Shown here: piece by piece, positions 10,125-21,009 of the stretch
Layout: each line of letters starts with the position of its first letter
Position numbering within the stretch: position 1 is the first letter of the stretch
Assembly (NCBI GenBank): GCA_949825045.1
Contig: OX463813.1
Location: 992,001 to 1,056,000, forward strand
DNA length: 64,000 nt
Reading direction: 5' to 3'
DNA from: Argyresthia goedartella
Taxonomy: Eukaryota; Arthropoda; Insecta; Lepidoptera; Argyresthiidae
Translations under genes and position numbers: made by a program
Notes under the pieces: generated by a model
The model's input: the letters and a program-made list of their open reading frames with translations, nothing else
Databases searched by the model: none
Told to the model about the DNA's origin: nothing

Positions 10125-13059
10125 ATGTGTAATATCTTGCCCGAATTAAATAAGTCAAAAAAGTCTAATAATATCCCAATATTAAATAAAATTCAGACAA
10201 AGGGTAAGCCTCACTTAAATATTACCCATCAAAACATGCAGGGGCTACCTGGCAAAGAATTTGTATTAGAATTATTTCTTAATAATTCGGACACTGATGT
10301 TATTTGTATTACAGAATGTATTTGGTTAAAGGAAAATACGATGCCTTTTAACATAAATAATTACAAAATTGTCAGTTGTTACAATAGAAAGACTGCTGAT
10401 AGAGGTGGTTCTTTAATCTTAGTAAAAAATAATATTAAGGTGAAACAACGGAAAGATATTCATACACTTACTGTGGAAAGACAAATAGAGGTATCTTGTA
10501 TTGAGTTGGATAGCCATATTACTGTTTGTGTCTACAGACCTCCGAGAGATGAAAAAGGCCATGGCAATTTTGAAATATTCGAGAAAATTATGGAGGAAGC
10601 CCTCATTTAACTTTGTAATAACAGAAAAAAGTTAATTATTTGTGGCGATCTTAATGTAGATCTTCTTGTAGATACAACACTGAAGCGACGATTAATAACT
10701 CTGTTTAAATAATTTAATTTATGTCATGTATTTCTAGAGCCGACTAGAATTACACTTACCAGCCAAACTTGCTTAGATAACGTTTTTTGTGACTGTGCAT
10801 TCACAAGTAAAAATGTAATTAACTGTTTACCATCCGATCACAGTGGTCAAACAGTTTCATTCCAAATTACTAATGAAAATAAGACTGATCCATCATTTTA
10901 TAGGCCTATCAAATCCCATAGACTAGAGATGTATACGAAAAACTTAGATAAGGGTTTTCCAGTACCGGATTTTGATGAACAGAACCCGTACAAAATCTAT
11001 TCTGACTTCTTCAACATTATTCAAACAGAATTCAATACAGTTTTTAAATTAAAGAAAGTCAGTGCCAACAACGGTAAATATAAATTTAATGATTGGGCAT
11101 CATTTGGAATTCGTAAAAGTAGAGCTATCTTGTATGATCTTTATGAACAAATAACCTGTAACTTTGATATAAAATTTCATGACTATGTTAAAAAATATTC
11201 CAAAACTTTCAAGTTGGTTTGTAGAACTGCAAAAACTTTACACATAAATAGAAAAATACAAAATTCAAATAATAGAATGAAAACGGTTTGGCAAATCATA
11301 AACCGTGAAACTGGCAAAGTTATACCAAGGGATAATGATTTCTGCTTAAAGATAGGTGATGATGTTGTTAAATCCAACGCTGAGGTAGCTCGAGCTTTTG
11401 AAACATTCTTCACCAATGCACCCTTACTCACAACAGAGCGTCTAAATTTATTTCCATATGAAGCAGAGGTTTTGTTAAAAAACAGCACTAGCATCAGTAA
11501 TGTAGATTTAAAATTTTATCATGTATGTCCCCAGGATATTGTCAAAACGTATAGATTAATTAACTTAAAAAATACTGAAGACCTGTGGGGTATGTCAGCC
11601 AAAGTCATTGGTTCAATAATACTTGTTATAGCCCCACACCTAGCTTATATATTTAATAAATGTGTTGATGATGGAGCTTTCCCAGACCTCATGAAACACA
11701 GTAAACTTATACCTCTGTTCAAGTCGGGAGACAAGGGTGATCCGTCAAATTTCAGACCAATATCGTTTCTTCCAGCACTAAGTAAAATTTTTGAAAAGAT
11801 TATACTCAATCAAATGCTCTCACACTTCAACCGTACAAAACAACTCCACGCCAAGCAATACGGTTTCACTAGGGGTAAATCGACTACGGATGCAGGTATT
11901 ACCCTTATATCTCATATTTATTCTGCATGGGAAGCCGCACAGGATGCTATCGGTGTTTTTTGCGATCTGTCAAAGGCATTTGATTGTGTTGATCATGACA
12001 CGTTACTAATGAAATTAAATCATTACGGAGTTAGAAATAAAGCGTTGGATCTACTAAGATCATACCTAAGCAATAGAATTCAAAAAGCAGAAGTCAACGG
12101 CGTTAAATCTGATGGATCGGGGGTAAAAATTGGCGTTCCACAAGGTTCCATATTAGGCCCTTTCTTATTCCTGGTATATATTAACGATCTGCCTTTTATG
12201 GTGGAGAAATTGACTAGCATAGTGTTGTTTGCTGATGATGCTTCACGTGTCTTCAAAATTGAAAGACAAAAAGAAGATTTTGATGATGTCAATAGAGTAT
12301 TATCTTTAACCTTGAATTGGTTCACAGTTAACAATTTATTGTTAAATGCTGGTAAAACCAAATGTATCAAATTCTCACTTTCAAATGTCAGGCAAGTTGG
12401 GACCAGTTTAGTGTTGGACAGCAATACGTTAGAATTAGTAAATGACACGAAGTTTCTTGGAATAACCATTGATAACAAATTGCAGTGGGGACCCCACATA
12501 GAAAAATTGGCTGGTAAATTAAGTTCTGCGGCTTACGCTGTTAGGAACATCAGACAAAACACGGATGTGGCTACATCTAGGTTAGTATATTTTAGTTACT
12601 TTCATAGGGTCATGTCCTATGGTATCTTGTTGTGGGGGTAAGCAGCGGATATTCAAACTAATTTTATTTTACAGAAAAGCTATTCGAGCAATTTATAATT
12701 TAAAACGAACAGACTCCTTAAGAGAGCTTTTTAAAGAAATTGACATACTAACAGTAGCTAGTCAATTTATTTTCGAAAATATAATGTATATACCCATGAA
12801 CCTTTCAACATTTTCCAAACTTAGCGATAGCTGTAATGTTAACCTAAGAAATAATCACAGACTATGTGCGCCCCGTTTTAGACTCGCGAAGGTTAGCAAT
12901 TCTTTCAAGGGTCAATGCATTCTCTACTACAACAAGATACCTCTGGAGATCTTGAAATTGCCATTTGAGCAATTTAAAATCCATGTTAAAGCGACTTTGT
13001 CAAAAAAGGGATATTACAATGTTCAAGATTACTTAAATGATGGGTCTGTATGGGGTTAA
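10125..13059 (+). pseudogene. LINE A1 ORF2: endonuclease and reverse transcriptase, broken
   Basis: Encodes the EEP-type endonuclease (HQNMQGLPGKE near 10210, ICGDLNVD near 10640, LPSDHSGQ near 10830) that nicks target DNA, followed by the RT that primes on the nick. RT signatures include GDPSNFRPISFLPALSKIFE, GFTRGKSTTDAG, DLSKAFDCVDHDTLL, VPQGSILGPFLFLVYINDLP and VLFADDAS. A thumb and C-terminal region follow, ending LNDGSVWG. The main open stretch is 10929-12641 (570 codons). Stops fall near 10608 and 10708, another at 12639, with a frameshift just after it, so the copy is dead. It is the most complete ORF2 of LINE A in the window. Confidence 0.88.
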
Positions 13060-13334
13060 TCTGGCTCAACACAGACCTTGCTGTTAATAATTTTGTAATT
13101 ATTTATTCCTGCTTATTAATTATGATAATGACTAAATATTATATTTTGTATTAGTTAAGCATAAGCAATTTTTAAAAAGAGATCTAAAAATCAATCTGTG
13201 GGAGTTTCTACGCCCTCCTTCTCCCACAGTGGTCCAATGTAGAGAAGTGGCGAAAAATGACGATTGCTAAGTATATGTAAATATCTACAGTAATAAAGCC
13301 ATATGGAATTTGGAATTTGGACTTTTGAAGCTTC
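13060..13334 (+). other. LINE A1 3' UTR and tail
   Basis: Contains the LINE A 3' signature GGGAGTTTCTACGCCC ... CTACAGTAATAAAG, shared with A4 and A5, and ends in imperfect ATTTGGA repeats instead of a long poly(A). Copies A4 and A5 end in TTTGAC or TTTGAG repeats, so this family has a short variable 3' microsatellite. Confidence 0.7.
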
Positions 13335-13802
13335 AAATGAGTAGATTTGTTCACAGTTTGTTTGGGAACATAATCTCTGATTTCGGTGATTTGTTTTCGA
13401 TCAGATAGGTATGATTTGATCAAATCTATAAAATTACCTCTGACTCCATAAGTCTGTAAATTTTGTAACAATAATTTATGGCTTACGTAGTCCAATGCTT
13501 TGGTCATGTCCATATATATGGCGGACACAGGTGTTTTATTGTCTAAATTGAAAACATTTTGTTGCAGGAAGTTATAGGTAGCCAAGTTAATTGTTCTGTG
13601 TTTTCTAAAGCCTTTTGTTCGGAAACCAGAATATCATTCTTTTCACAGTATTTGTAAATGCCATTATATATTACTTTTTCAAATATTTTTGCAAACACTG
13701 GTATATTGGCGATAGATCTGTAAAAGTTCTTATTTTGTTTATTTTATTTTTTAAAAAGAGGCTTGATTATGGATGTCTTTAAGGCATTAGGATATGTATC
13801 TG
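13335..13802 (-). pseudogene. LINE F reverse transcriptase fragment (fingers and palm)
   Basis: The minus strand reads YPNALKTSIIKPLFKK, VFAKIFEKVIYNGIYKYCEK, then after a frameshift AIYMDMTKALDYVSHKLLL and YGVRGNFIDLIKSYLSDRKQ. These are LINE RT motifs leading up to, but not including, the VPQGSVLG motif, which is found at 5645-5763. The piece upstream of it is at 23784-24180. The three form one LINE F copy cut by A1 and A2. Confidence 0.75.
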
Positions 13803-15787
13803 TAGAGAACTAAATGCTAAATATGAACAAGAGAGAGCTGACAGTGAACTGGAGATTGAGAAAATTCTTATCTCAAATAAGAATCTCAAAAGCCAGTTGA
13901 GCCAGCTGCATAGTGATTGGGTCGATGCCTGTGCGGAAAGAGACCAGTTTAGAAATCTGTTAGACTCACTTGACGAGTGTCACCATACTCACGAGTTGAG
14001 CCTTCAGAGAATATCATGGCTTGAACAACAGTTACACAGTTTTTCACGCAAAATAGGCGCTTTAGTCGTCGAGTTGCGGAAACCAGCCCGTCTTACAATT
14101 GACAATTGACAATTGACAACAGTTACAAGAAGCAAATCAAAGTATACAACAGCTGATGAACCAAAAGTCTGAGGAAGACACAGAAAAAACATTTCTCTGT
14201 ACCATGAGTTGGACGGGCAAATTCATTTGACTCCAACACAGCAGCCAAAACAAATAATAAATGGCATAACAAGTACTAATAAGAAAACTACACCGCTATT
14301 AAAAACAAGAAAGTACTTAATATTAAAATAAATAAAGCTATTGTCCAGACCCGGAACTGGCTACAGAAGCTTAAAAGTTGCCAGACACCGGAAAATAATA
14401 AAAAATCAGGATTTTCAAGATTGCTCCAGGAAAGAACTAAAGAGTATCAGAAAATAGTCACTGATTTAGAGCTGAAAATATCGCAACTCGAGATTGAACT
14501 GCAAAATATGGCTACTGCCTACTCACAATCATGAGCAGAACAAATAATAGAACTAGATAAAATAATAGCAGACAGCAACACAAATTAACAGAGAATACTC
14601 GAGCTTTCGCAACAATCACAACAATGTCTTCACAAGAACTGCCCGGTATCTGAGGTCGAGCCTAACACCGCTCCCTTCGAGATTACCGCCAGAGAGTTCA
14701 TCATCATCACATCTGACACAGGTAAAACACCACCGGTGGAGTTGGAGGCTGAAAATTTAGGTTTACAGTCAGACCTCCAAGATGCCCGAATAGAAATCCA
14801 GCATCTAAGTGAGCTCCTGTCAAACGCACTCCATGTTATGCCAAAGAATAGAGTGAATTAGTCGAACTCAGAGCTGCAACATCTGAGATACTATAACTAC
14901 AACGCCAGAACGCGGAATTGGTAGGCATTCTAATTGAGGACGAGGAAGATGAGACCAGCAAGGAGGATGACACCAGCAAGAAGGATGAGCCCACATCACA
15001 AACTCTGGTCTTGATCCCCCTCAACGTGAGTGTTGCAACGCCCACTGCTGTCCCGACCAAGAAACAACGTTGCCGTCGTCGTCGAGAAGGCACCTCACAG
15101 CTTATCAGCGCGAGCGCCGCGCCGCTAAGTGATGCGCGTGTCGCGCTGCCTGCTGAGTTGTGTGTCATGCTGCACGCTGTCGCGAGGGCCGCGCCGCTCG
15201 CCGTTACACGCGTTGCACCGCTTGCTACCGCGAATGCCGCGCCGCCCGCTGGCACGTGCATCGCACCGCACTCCAACACGAGTGTCCCGCCACTCACCTC
15301 AAATCGTGCTCAGAGAAGAACAATAGCAAACAAAAGAACTGTAGTTTATTCAGATAAGATAGGTGTAGATTTTGGTATGTTTTTGCATTATGGCCTTAAG
15401 CAACAAGTGACAAATAATTGTTGTCCTAATAGTTCCTTTGAGGATATTTAAAAAAAGATAGCTGTAGGGAATTTTGATGAACATAGTACCATTGTTATTA
15501 TGGTAGGAAACCACTCAAACATTAGTCGGAGTGCATTAGCTACCGGTATGGATGTACTGCTCAATTTATATAACAAGACGAAGTGCAAGTGTATTCTATG
15601 CAACTTTCCTTATTGTTCTAATTTATCGGGGAAACAAAATAAAAGTGTACATAGAATGAACATGCATCTATATAATATAACGTGTCATCATAGTGATGCT
15701 ATTTTATATTTCGACATGAATAATTTTATTCATAACTTTACTTTGACTCAGGATACTATGTATCTGTCTCATAAAAAAAAAACGTAG
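13803..15787 (+). pseudogene. LINE A2 ORF1: coiled coil, Ala-rich repeat and SGNH-like domain, broken
   Basis: The coiled-coil part (about 13803-14870) aligns by eye with A1 ORF1: KNLKSQLSQLHSDW corresponds to NKLKTELSTLHSQY. An acidic stretch (VGILIEDEEDETSKEDD), a basic patch (KKQRCRRRREG) and an Ala/Pro-rich imperfect repeat at 15100-15300 follow. The SGNH-like part is at 15340-15787: IGVDFGMFLHYGLKQ, STIVIMVGNHSNI, CILCNFPYC, ILYFDMNNFIHNF. Stops and frameshifts occur throughout, including one near 15450. The GC-rich Ala-rich block has no counterpart in A1. Confidence 0.62.
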
Positions 15788-15957
15788 CTACATTGTTAGC
15801 GTATAATATATGCGACACAGTTGTAAATACTATAACGCAGTCGCCTTCAGTTTGAGTTAGTATTAGTACTAATAGTAGTGTTTTAAACAAGATAGTTCGA
15901 TAAAAGAGGACCCCTCAAAACATAAGAAAATTTTACAAAATAAGCAAGGGTTTTCTG

Positions 15958-17171
15958 GCAATCAAATGAAAAATACAAGGACAAAGGGTAAGCCCCACTT
16001 AAATATTTCCCATCAAAACATGCAGGGACTACCTGGCAAAGAACTTGTATTAGAATTATTTCTTAATCATTCAGACACCGATGTTATTTGTATTACAGAA
16101 TACTGGTTAAAGGAAAATATTTTAACATAAATAATTACAAAATTGTCAGTTGTTAAAATAGAAAGACTGCTGACAGAGGTGGTTCTTTAATCTTAGTAAA
16201 AAATAATATTAAGGTGAAACAACGGAAAGATATTCTTGCACTTACTGTAGAAAGACAAATAGAGGTATCCTGTGTTGAGTTGGATAGCCATATTATTGTT
16301 TGTGTCTACAGACCTCCGAGAGATGAAAACGGCCATGGCAATTTTGAGATGTTCGAGAAAATTATGGAGGATGCCCTCATTAAACTTTGTAAAAACAGAA
16401 AAAAGTTAATTATTTGTGGCGATTTTAATGTAGATACAAAATTGAGATAACTCTGTTCAAATCATTTGATTTATTACATATATTTCTAGAGCCGACTAGA
16501 ATTACACTTACCAGCCAAACTTGATTTGATAACGTTTTTTGTGACTGTGCATTCACAAGTAAACATGTAATTAACTGCTTACCCTCCGATCACAGTGGTC
16601 AAACAGTTACATTCCCAATTGCCAGTAAAAATAGGACTGATCCATCATTGTATAGGCCTATAACATCCCATAGACTAGAGACGTATATGAAAAAGTTAGA
16701 TATAAATTTGCCAGTACCGGAATTTGATGAACAGAACCCAAACAAAATCTACTGAGACTTCTTCAACATTATTCAGACAGAATGCAATAAAGTTTTTAAA
16801 TTAAAGAAAGTCAGTGACTACAACGGTCAATCTAAATTTAATGACTGGGCAACGTTTGGAATTCGTAAAAGTAGAGTTATCTTATATGACCTTTATGAAC
16901 AAAAAACCTAAAACTTCGATCGAAAATTACATGACTATGTTAAAAATATTCCAAAACTTTCAAGTTGGTTTGTAGAACTACAAAAACTTTACACATTAAT
17001 AGAAAAATTCAAAATTCAAATAATAGAATGAAAACAGTTTGGCAAATAATAAACCGCGAAACTGGCAAAGGTATACCAAGTGACAATGATTTCTGCCTAA
17101 AGATAGGTGATGATGTTGTTAAATCCAGCGCTGATGTTGCTCGAGCTTTTGAAACATTCTTTACCAATGTA
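15958..17171 (+). pseudogene. LINE A2 ORF2, first part: endonuclease and linker, broken
   Basis: Endonuclease motifs HQNMQGLPGKELVLELF, VICITEYWLKEN, IICGDFNVDTK and LPSDHSGQ are visible, but in different frames, with stops near 16155, 16447, 16755 and 16908. The linker before the RT ends exactly at the TA where the DD82E element is inserted. The frame resumes at 19418 on the far side. Confidence 0.8.
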
Positions 17172-17196
17172 CAGATGTAGTGAATAATCCTTTCCT
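17172..17196 (+). repeat. Left terminal inverted repeat of DD82E element
   Basis: 25 bp, exact inverted match to 19393-19417, preceded by TA. Confidence 0.92.
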
Positions 17197-17690
17197 ATCG
17201 GCAAAACTCGGAACAACGATAACACCTGAATGGTGCCGATGTGTCTATGAATTACTGTATTCTTAAATTACGTGTAGGTATCAAATAAATCGTATACTTT
17301 ATTTATCAATGTCAAATGTCAAATTGCCCGTTTGACGTATATTACACTGAGATGTTAAAACCACCACGATTCTATCACATAAAGAATTCGTTAGGTAAAC
17401 AAAAATATAACTAGTTACTGAGGACGTTTTATTTCAATAAAACGCACTGATAAAAACCAAATTCCGGTTGGGATGATCTAATGATTCTATAAGGATTGGA
17501 ACCCCAAAAGTCTAACTATAAGTCAAAACTACAGTAGGATTTTGCAGACCTTTTTTATAACAATAAATTTTTGTAATTAATTAAAAATACTATGACATAA
17601 CAAAAAAGACACCTCAACATAAAACAAAACAAACCAGCAGAGAAATTAATATAAATAAATATGATTTTCTGATTGGATGAACGACTTCGA

Positions 17691-19114
17691 TTATGACAGC
17701 GGGATAAGAGGAGGAGGAGCGGGGTGGACAGTGTGATGCAAAACAATACTTCCAACTTCCATATCACAGTCAGAATCAGAACTTTTTTCTGGTGTATCAT
17801 CGTCAGAGTTTTCATGAACGGTGATTACAAAACTAGCCATATAATTTTCCAACTCAGGTTCGTGTTTTCGGTACTCGTTTTCGCATTTGATGGCGTGGTC
17901 ACATACTTTGGCCCAAACATCGGAACCAATCATATTAACCTTTTCCTGTACCAATTGTTTCACAGTAGTCATATTAATACTGATGTTTCTTTTGGATACG
18001 TATCCCTTTATTTGAGACCATATGTTTTCAATCGGATTGAAATCAGGATGATTTGGTGGCAATCTTAGTACGCTGTGTCCATATTCGTTCATAAGCTTAT
18101 CTATAGAGTATTCTACAAAGTCTTGTTTGTACTTGCAAATAATTTCATATATTTCAAGTTTTGTTAATGACGGATCAATCGGAACGTTATGTTTGGATAG
18201 CCAATCAATCATGTCTTGCTTCCTGGTATTTGAATTAGGAGGTTTTTCTACGTACTTATTATGATATGCAGCATTATCTACTACTAGTACCGAATGTGGA
18301 GCGAAGTTTGGAATGAGTTGATTACGAAGCCATTTTTCATAGTTTTCATTGTTCATCGCGTTGTGATAGTCACCTGTTTTATCAGTAGACTGATAAATTA
18401 ACAATGCCCCAGGTATTCTGCCTTTCTACTACCAGCGTGCACTATTATAAGACGTTGTCCTTTAGAAATTAACTGTTTCACTCCGTTTTCTGACGAGTCA
18501 GCCCAGCTTTTACCTGCCAAATGTGAGGTATGGATGTATGTTTCATCCATATAAACAATCTCTCTCCCTTGCAATCTGTATTTTTTTATCGCGGCTAAAA
18601 ACTTTACTCTTTTTAAACGAACATCATCTTTCTCGATATGTAATTTTCTGTTGTTTTCAACTTTATTATACCGAAATCCCATTTTTCTAAGAATTTTTCT
18701 TAGCGTAAAGTCACATCCCTTAAAATTTATGGTTTCGGATAACTTGGACTTCAGGGCTTTAATTGTAGGTACTTGTTTGTATATCAAATGGAAATTATAC
18801 ACTAATCGGCGTATAACGTTGTAGTCAAAATCGTCAAGACCTAGACAAAATAATTTATTTGGTACTACCAAACTTTGCCGACTTCGGACTATTGGAGGTG
18901 GATTGATTTATGTATTCTTTTTGCAATATTTTATTTACTGTTCGTTCAGATATTCCACTGGCCTCCGAAACTCGTTTTTGGACTTTATAAAGTAAGCAGT
19001 ATAGTTGGTATGTTTGAATTTATCATTTTCAGTTAAGAAATATAAATAAATATTGAAAATAACTTCGCAGGCTTGCCGATCTAAACGTATCCCTTTTCTT
19101 AGTGCTTTCGGCAT
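17691..19114 (-). pseudogene. DD82E transposase, broken by few frameshifts
   Basis: IS630/Tc1/mariner-type transposase that would cut at the inverted repeats. It starts MPKALRKGIRLDRQ at 19114. A helix-turn-helix region with RVSEASGISERTVNK is next, then a second DNA-binding part (IKALKSKLSETINFKG, LRKILRKMGFRYNKVENN). The catalytic motifs are IVYMDETYIHTSH (about 18540), VLVVDNAAYHN (about 18275) and LPPNHPDFNPIENIW (about 18035). Exactly 82 residues separate the Asp of VVDN from the Glu of NPIE. An acidic C-terminal tail ends at 17691. Two frameshifts are seen, near 18970 and near 18400; otherwise the frame is long and well preserved, suggesting fairly recent death. Confidence 0.87.
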
Positions 19115-19392
19115 GTCTGTTAGAAATTGTTAATGTGGATCGAATAAAATCAATGTTTATTATTTACAAAAATGACAGACAAGAGTGAAATGTAAAGTTA
19201 AAAAAAAATATAGGTGGCCTGCATTAATACACGAGTCCATGAAGTTTATCACAAAATCTAACATAAATATCAACAAAATATTTCTGTGGTATTAACTACT
19301 CAATATAGATACTTCCTCTTGCAATGCGACCGTTGGGTGCTGAGTGCGGTGAAGTAGTAAGACAAAAACGAACATTTCCGAGAAAATACGAA

Positions 19393-19417
19393 AGGAAAGG
19401 ATTATTCACTACATCTG
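19393..19417 (-). repeat. Right terminal inverted repeat of DD82E element
   Basis: 25 bp, exact inverted match to 17172-17196, followed by TA. Confidence 0.92.
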
Positions 19418-20945
19418 TACCCTTACTCACAACAGACCGTCTAAATTCATCTCCATGTGAAGCAGAGTCTTTATTAAAAATAACCCTAGCGTCAGTAATG
19501 TATATTTAAAATTTCATCATGTATATCCTCTAGGACATTGTCAAAACGTTTAAATGACTTAAATTAAAAAATACGGAAGACCTGTGGGGTATATCAGTCA
19601 AAGTCATTGGTTCAGTTATTCTAGTTATAGCCCCACACTTAGCTTATATATTCAATAAATGTGTTGACGATGGGGCTTTCCCAGACCTCATGAAACACTG
19701 TAAACTGATACCTCTGTTCAAGTCAGGAGATAAGGGTGATCCTTCAAATTTCAGACCAATATCTGTTCTTCCAACACTAAGTAAAATATTTGAAAAGATT
19801 ATACTCAATCAAATGCTCTCACACTTCAACCGTACAAAACAACTCCACGCCAAACAATACGGTTTCACTAGGGGTAAATCGACTACGGATGCAGGTATTA
19901 CCCTTATATCTCATATTTATTCTGCACGGGAGGCCGCACAGGATGCTATCGGAGTTTTTTGCGACGTGTCGAAGGCGTTTGACTGTGTTGATCATAATAC
20001 GCTATTAATTAAATTAAATCATTACGGAGTTTGAAATAAAGCGTTGGATCTACTAAGATCATACCTAAGCAATAGAATTCAAAAGGCAGAAGTAAACGGC
20101 GTTAAATCTGATGAATCGGTTGTAAAAATTGGCGTTCAACAAGGATCCATATTAGGCCCTTTCTTATTCCTGGTATATATTAACGATCTGCCTTTCATGG
20201 TGGAGAAATTTACTGACATAGTGTTTTTTGCTGATGATACTTCGATGGTCTTCAAAATTGAAAGACATAAAGGAGATTTTGATGATGTTAATGGTGTATC
20301 GTCTTTAACCTTGAATTGGTTCGCAGTTAATAATTTATTGTTAAACGCTGGTAAAACCAAGTGTATCAAATTCTCACTTCCAAATATCAGGCAAGTTGAG
20401 ACCAGTTTAGTGTTAGACAACAGCACGTTAGAATTAGTAAATGATGCGAAGTTTCTTGAAATAACCATTGATAGCAAATTGCAGTGGGGACCCCACATAG
20501 ATAAATTAGCTGGTGAAGTAAGTTCTGCGGCTTACGCTGTTAGGAACATCATACAAAGCACGGATGTGGCTACATCTAGGCTAATATATTTTAGTTAATT
20601 TCATAGTGTCATGTCCTATGGTATCTTGTTGTGGGGAAAAGCAGCGGATATTCAAACTATTTTTATTTTACAGAAAAGAGCTATTCGAGCAATTTATAAT
20701 TTAAAACGAACAGACTCCTTAAGAGAGCTTTTTAAAGAAATTGACATACTAACTGTAGCTAGTCAATTTATTTTCGAAGATATAATGTATGTACGCAAGA
20801 ACCTTACAACATTTACCACACTTAGCGATAGCTGCAATGTTAACCTATGAAATAATCACAGAGTGTTTGCGCTCTGATTTAGGTTTGCGAAGGTTAGCAA
20901 TTCTTTCAAGGGTTAGTGCATTCTCTACTATAATCAGATACCTCT
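19418..20945 (+). pseudogene. LINE A2 ORF2, second part: reverse transcriptase, broken
   Basis: Resumes at VPLLTTDRLNSSP directly after the DD82E element. RT motifs: GDPSNFRPISVLPTLSKIFE, DVSKAFDCVDHNTLL, QQGSILGPFLFLVYIND, VFFADDTS. Stops or frame changes occur near 19510-19560, at 20032-20034, near 20596 and near 20848. It runs into LINE B at the TACCTCT site (20939-20945). Confidence 0.85.
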
Positions 20946-21009
20946 AGGCACCCACAAACTAGTAATCCCTCAAAAATACAGAACAACTATTAATTATGAA
21001 AAAGCATGC

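Larger units (their letters stand above)
5764..13334 (+). mobile_element. LINE A copy A1 (CR1/jockey-type non-LTR retrotransposon), near full length
   Basis: Plus-strand non-LTR element with a leader, ORF1 (coiled coil plus SGNH-like domain), ORF2 (endonuclease plus RT) and a 3' end reading CTACAGTAATAAAG followed by short imperfect repeats. It sits inside minus-strand LINE F. Three later insertions interrupt it: a DD37D mariner (6212-7512), a lepidopteran SINE-like repeat (8943-9966), and an antisense LINE A fragment inside that repeat. The 5' boundary is set by where LINE F coding sequence stops and is not confirmed by a target duplication. Confidence 0.7.
17172..19417 (-). mobile_element. 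DD82E (Sailor-type) Tc1/mariner-superfamily transposon
   Basis: 2246 bp with 25-bp perfect terminal inverted repeats (17172-17196 and 19393-19417, beginning CAGATGTAGTGAATAATCC), flanked by TA on both sides (17170-17171 and 19418-19419). Excising it rejoins the LINE A frame. It carries one minus-strand transposase (17691-19114). The flanks inside the element (17197-17690 and 19115-19392) show no other gene. The long spacing of 82 residues between the second Asp and the Glu matches what is described for the DD82E/Sailor lineage. Confidence 0.88.

Noticed and set aside
14836..15297. Minus-strand 153-codon frame rich in Ala and Ser
   Set aside because: Reverse of the Ala-rich repeat in LINE A2 ORF1.
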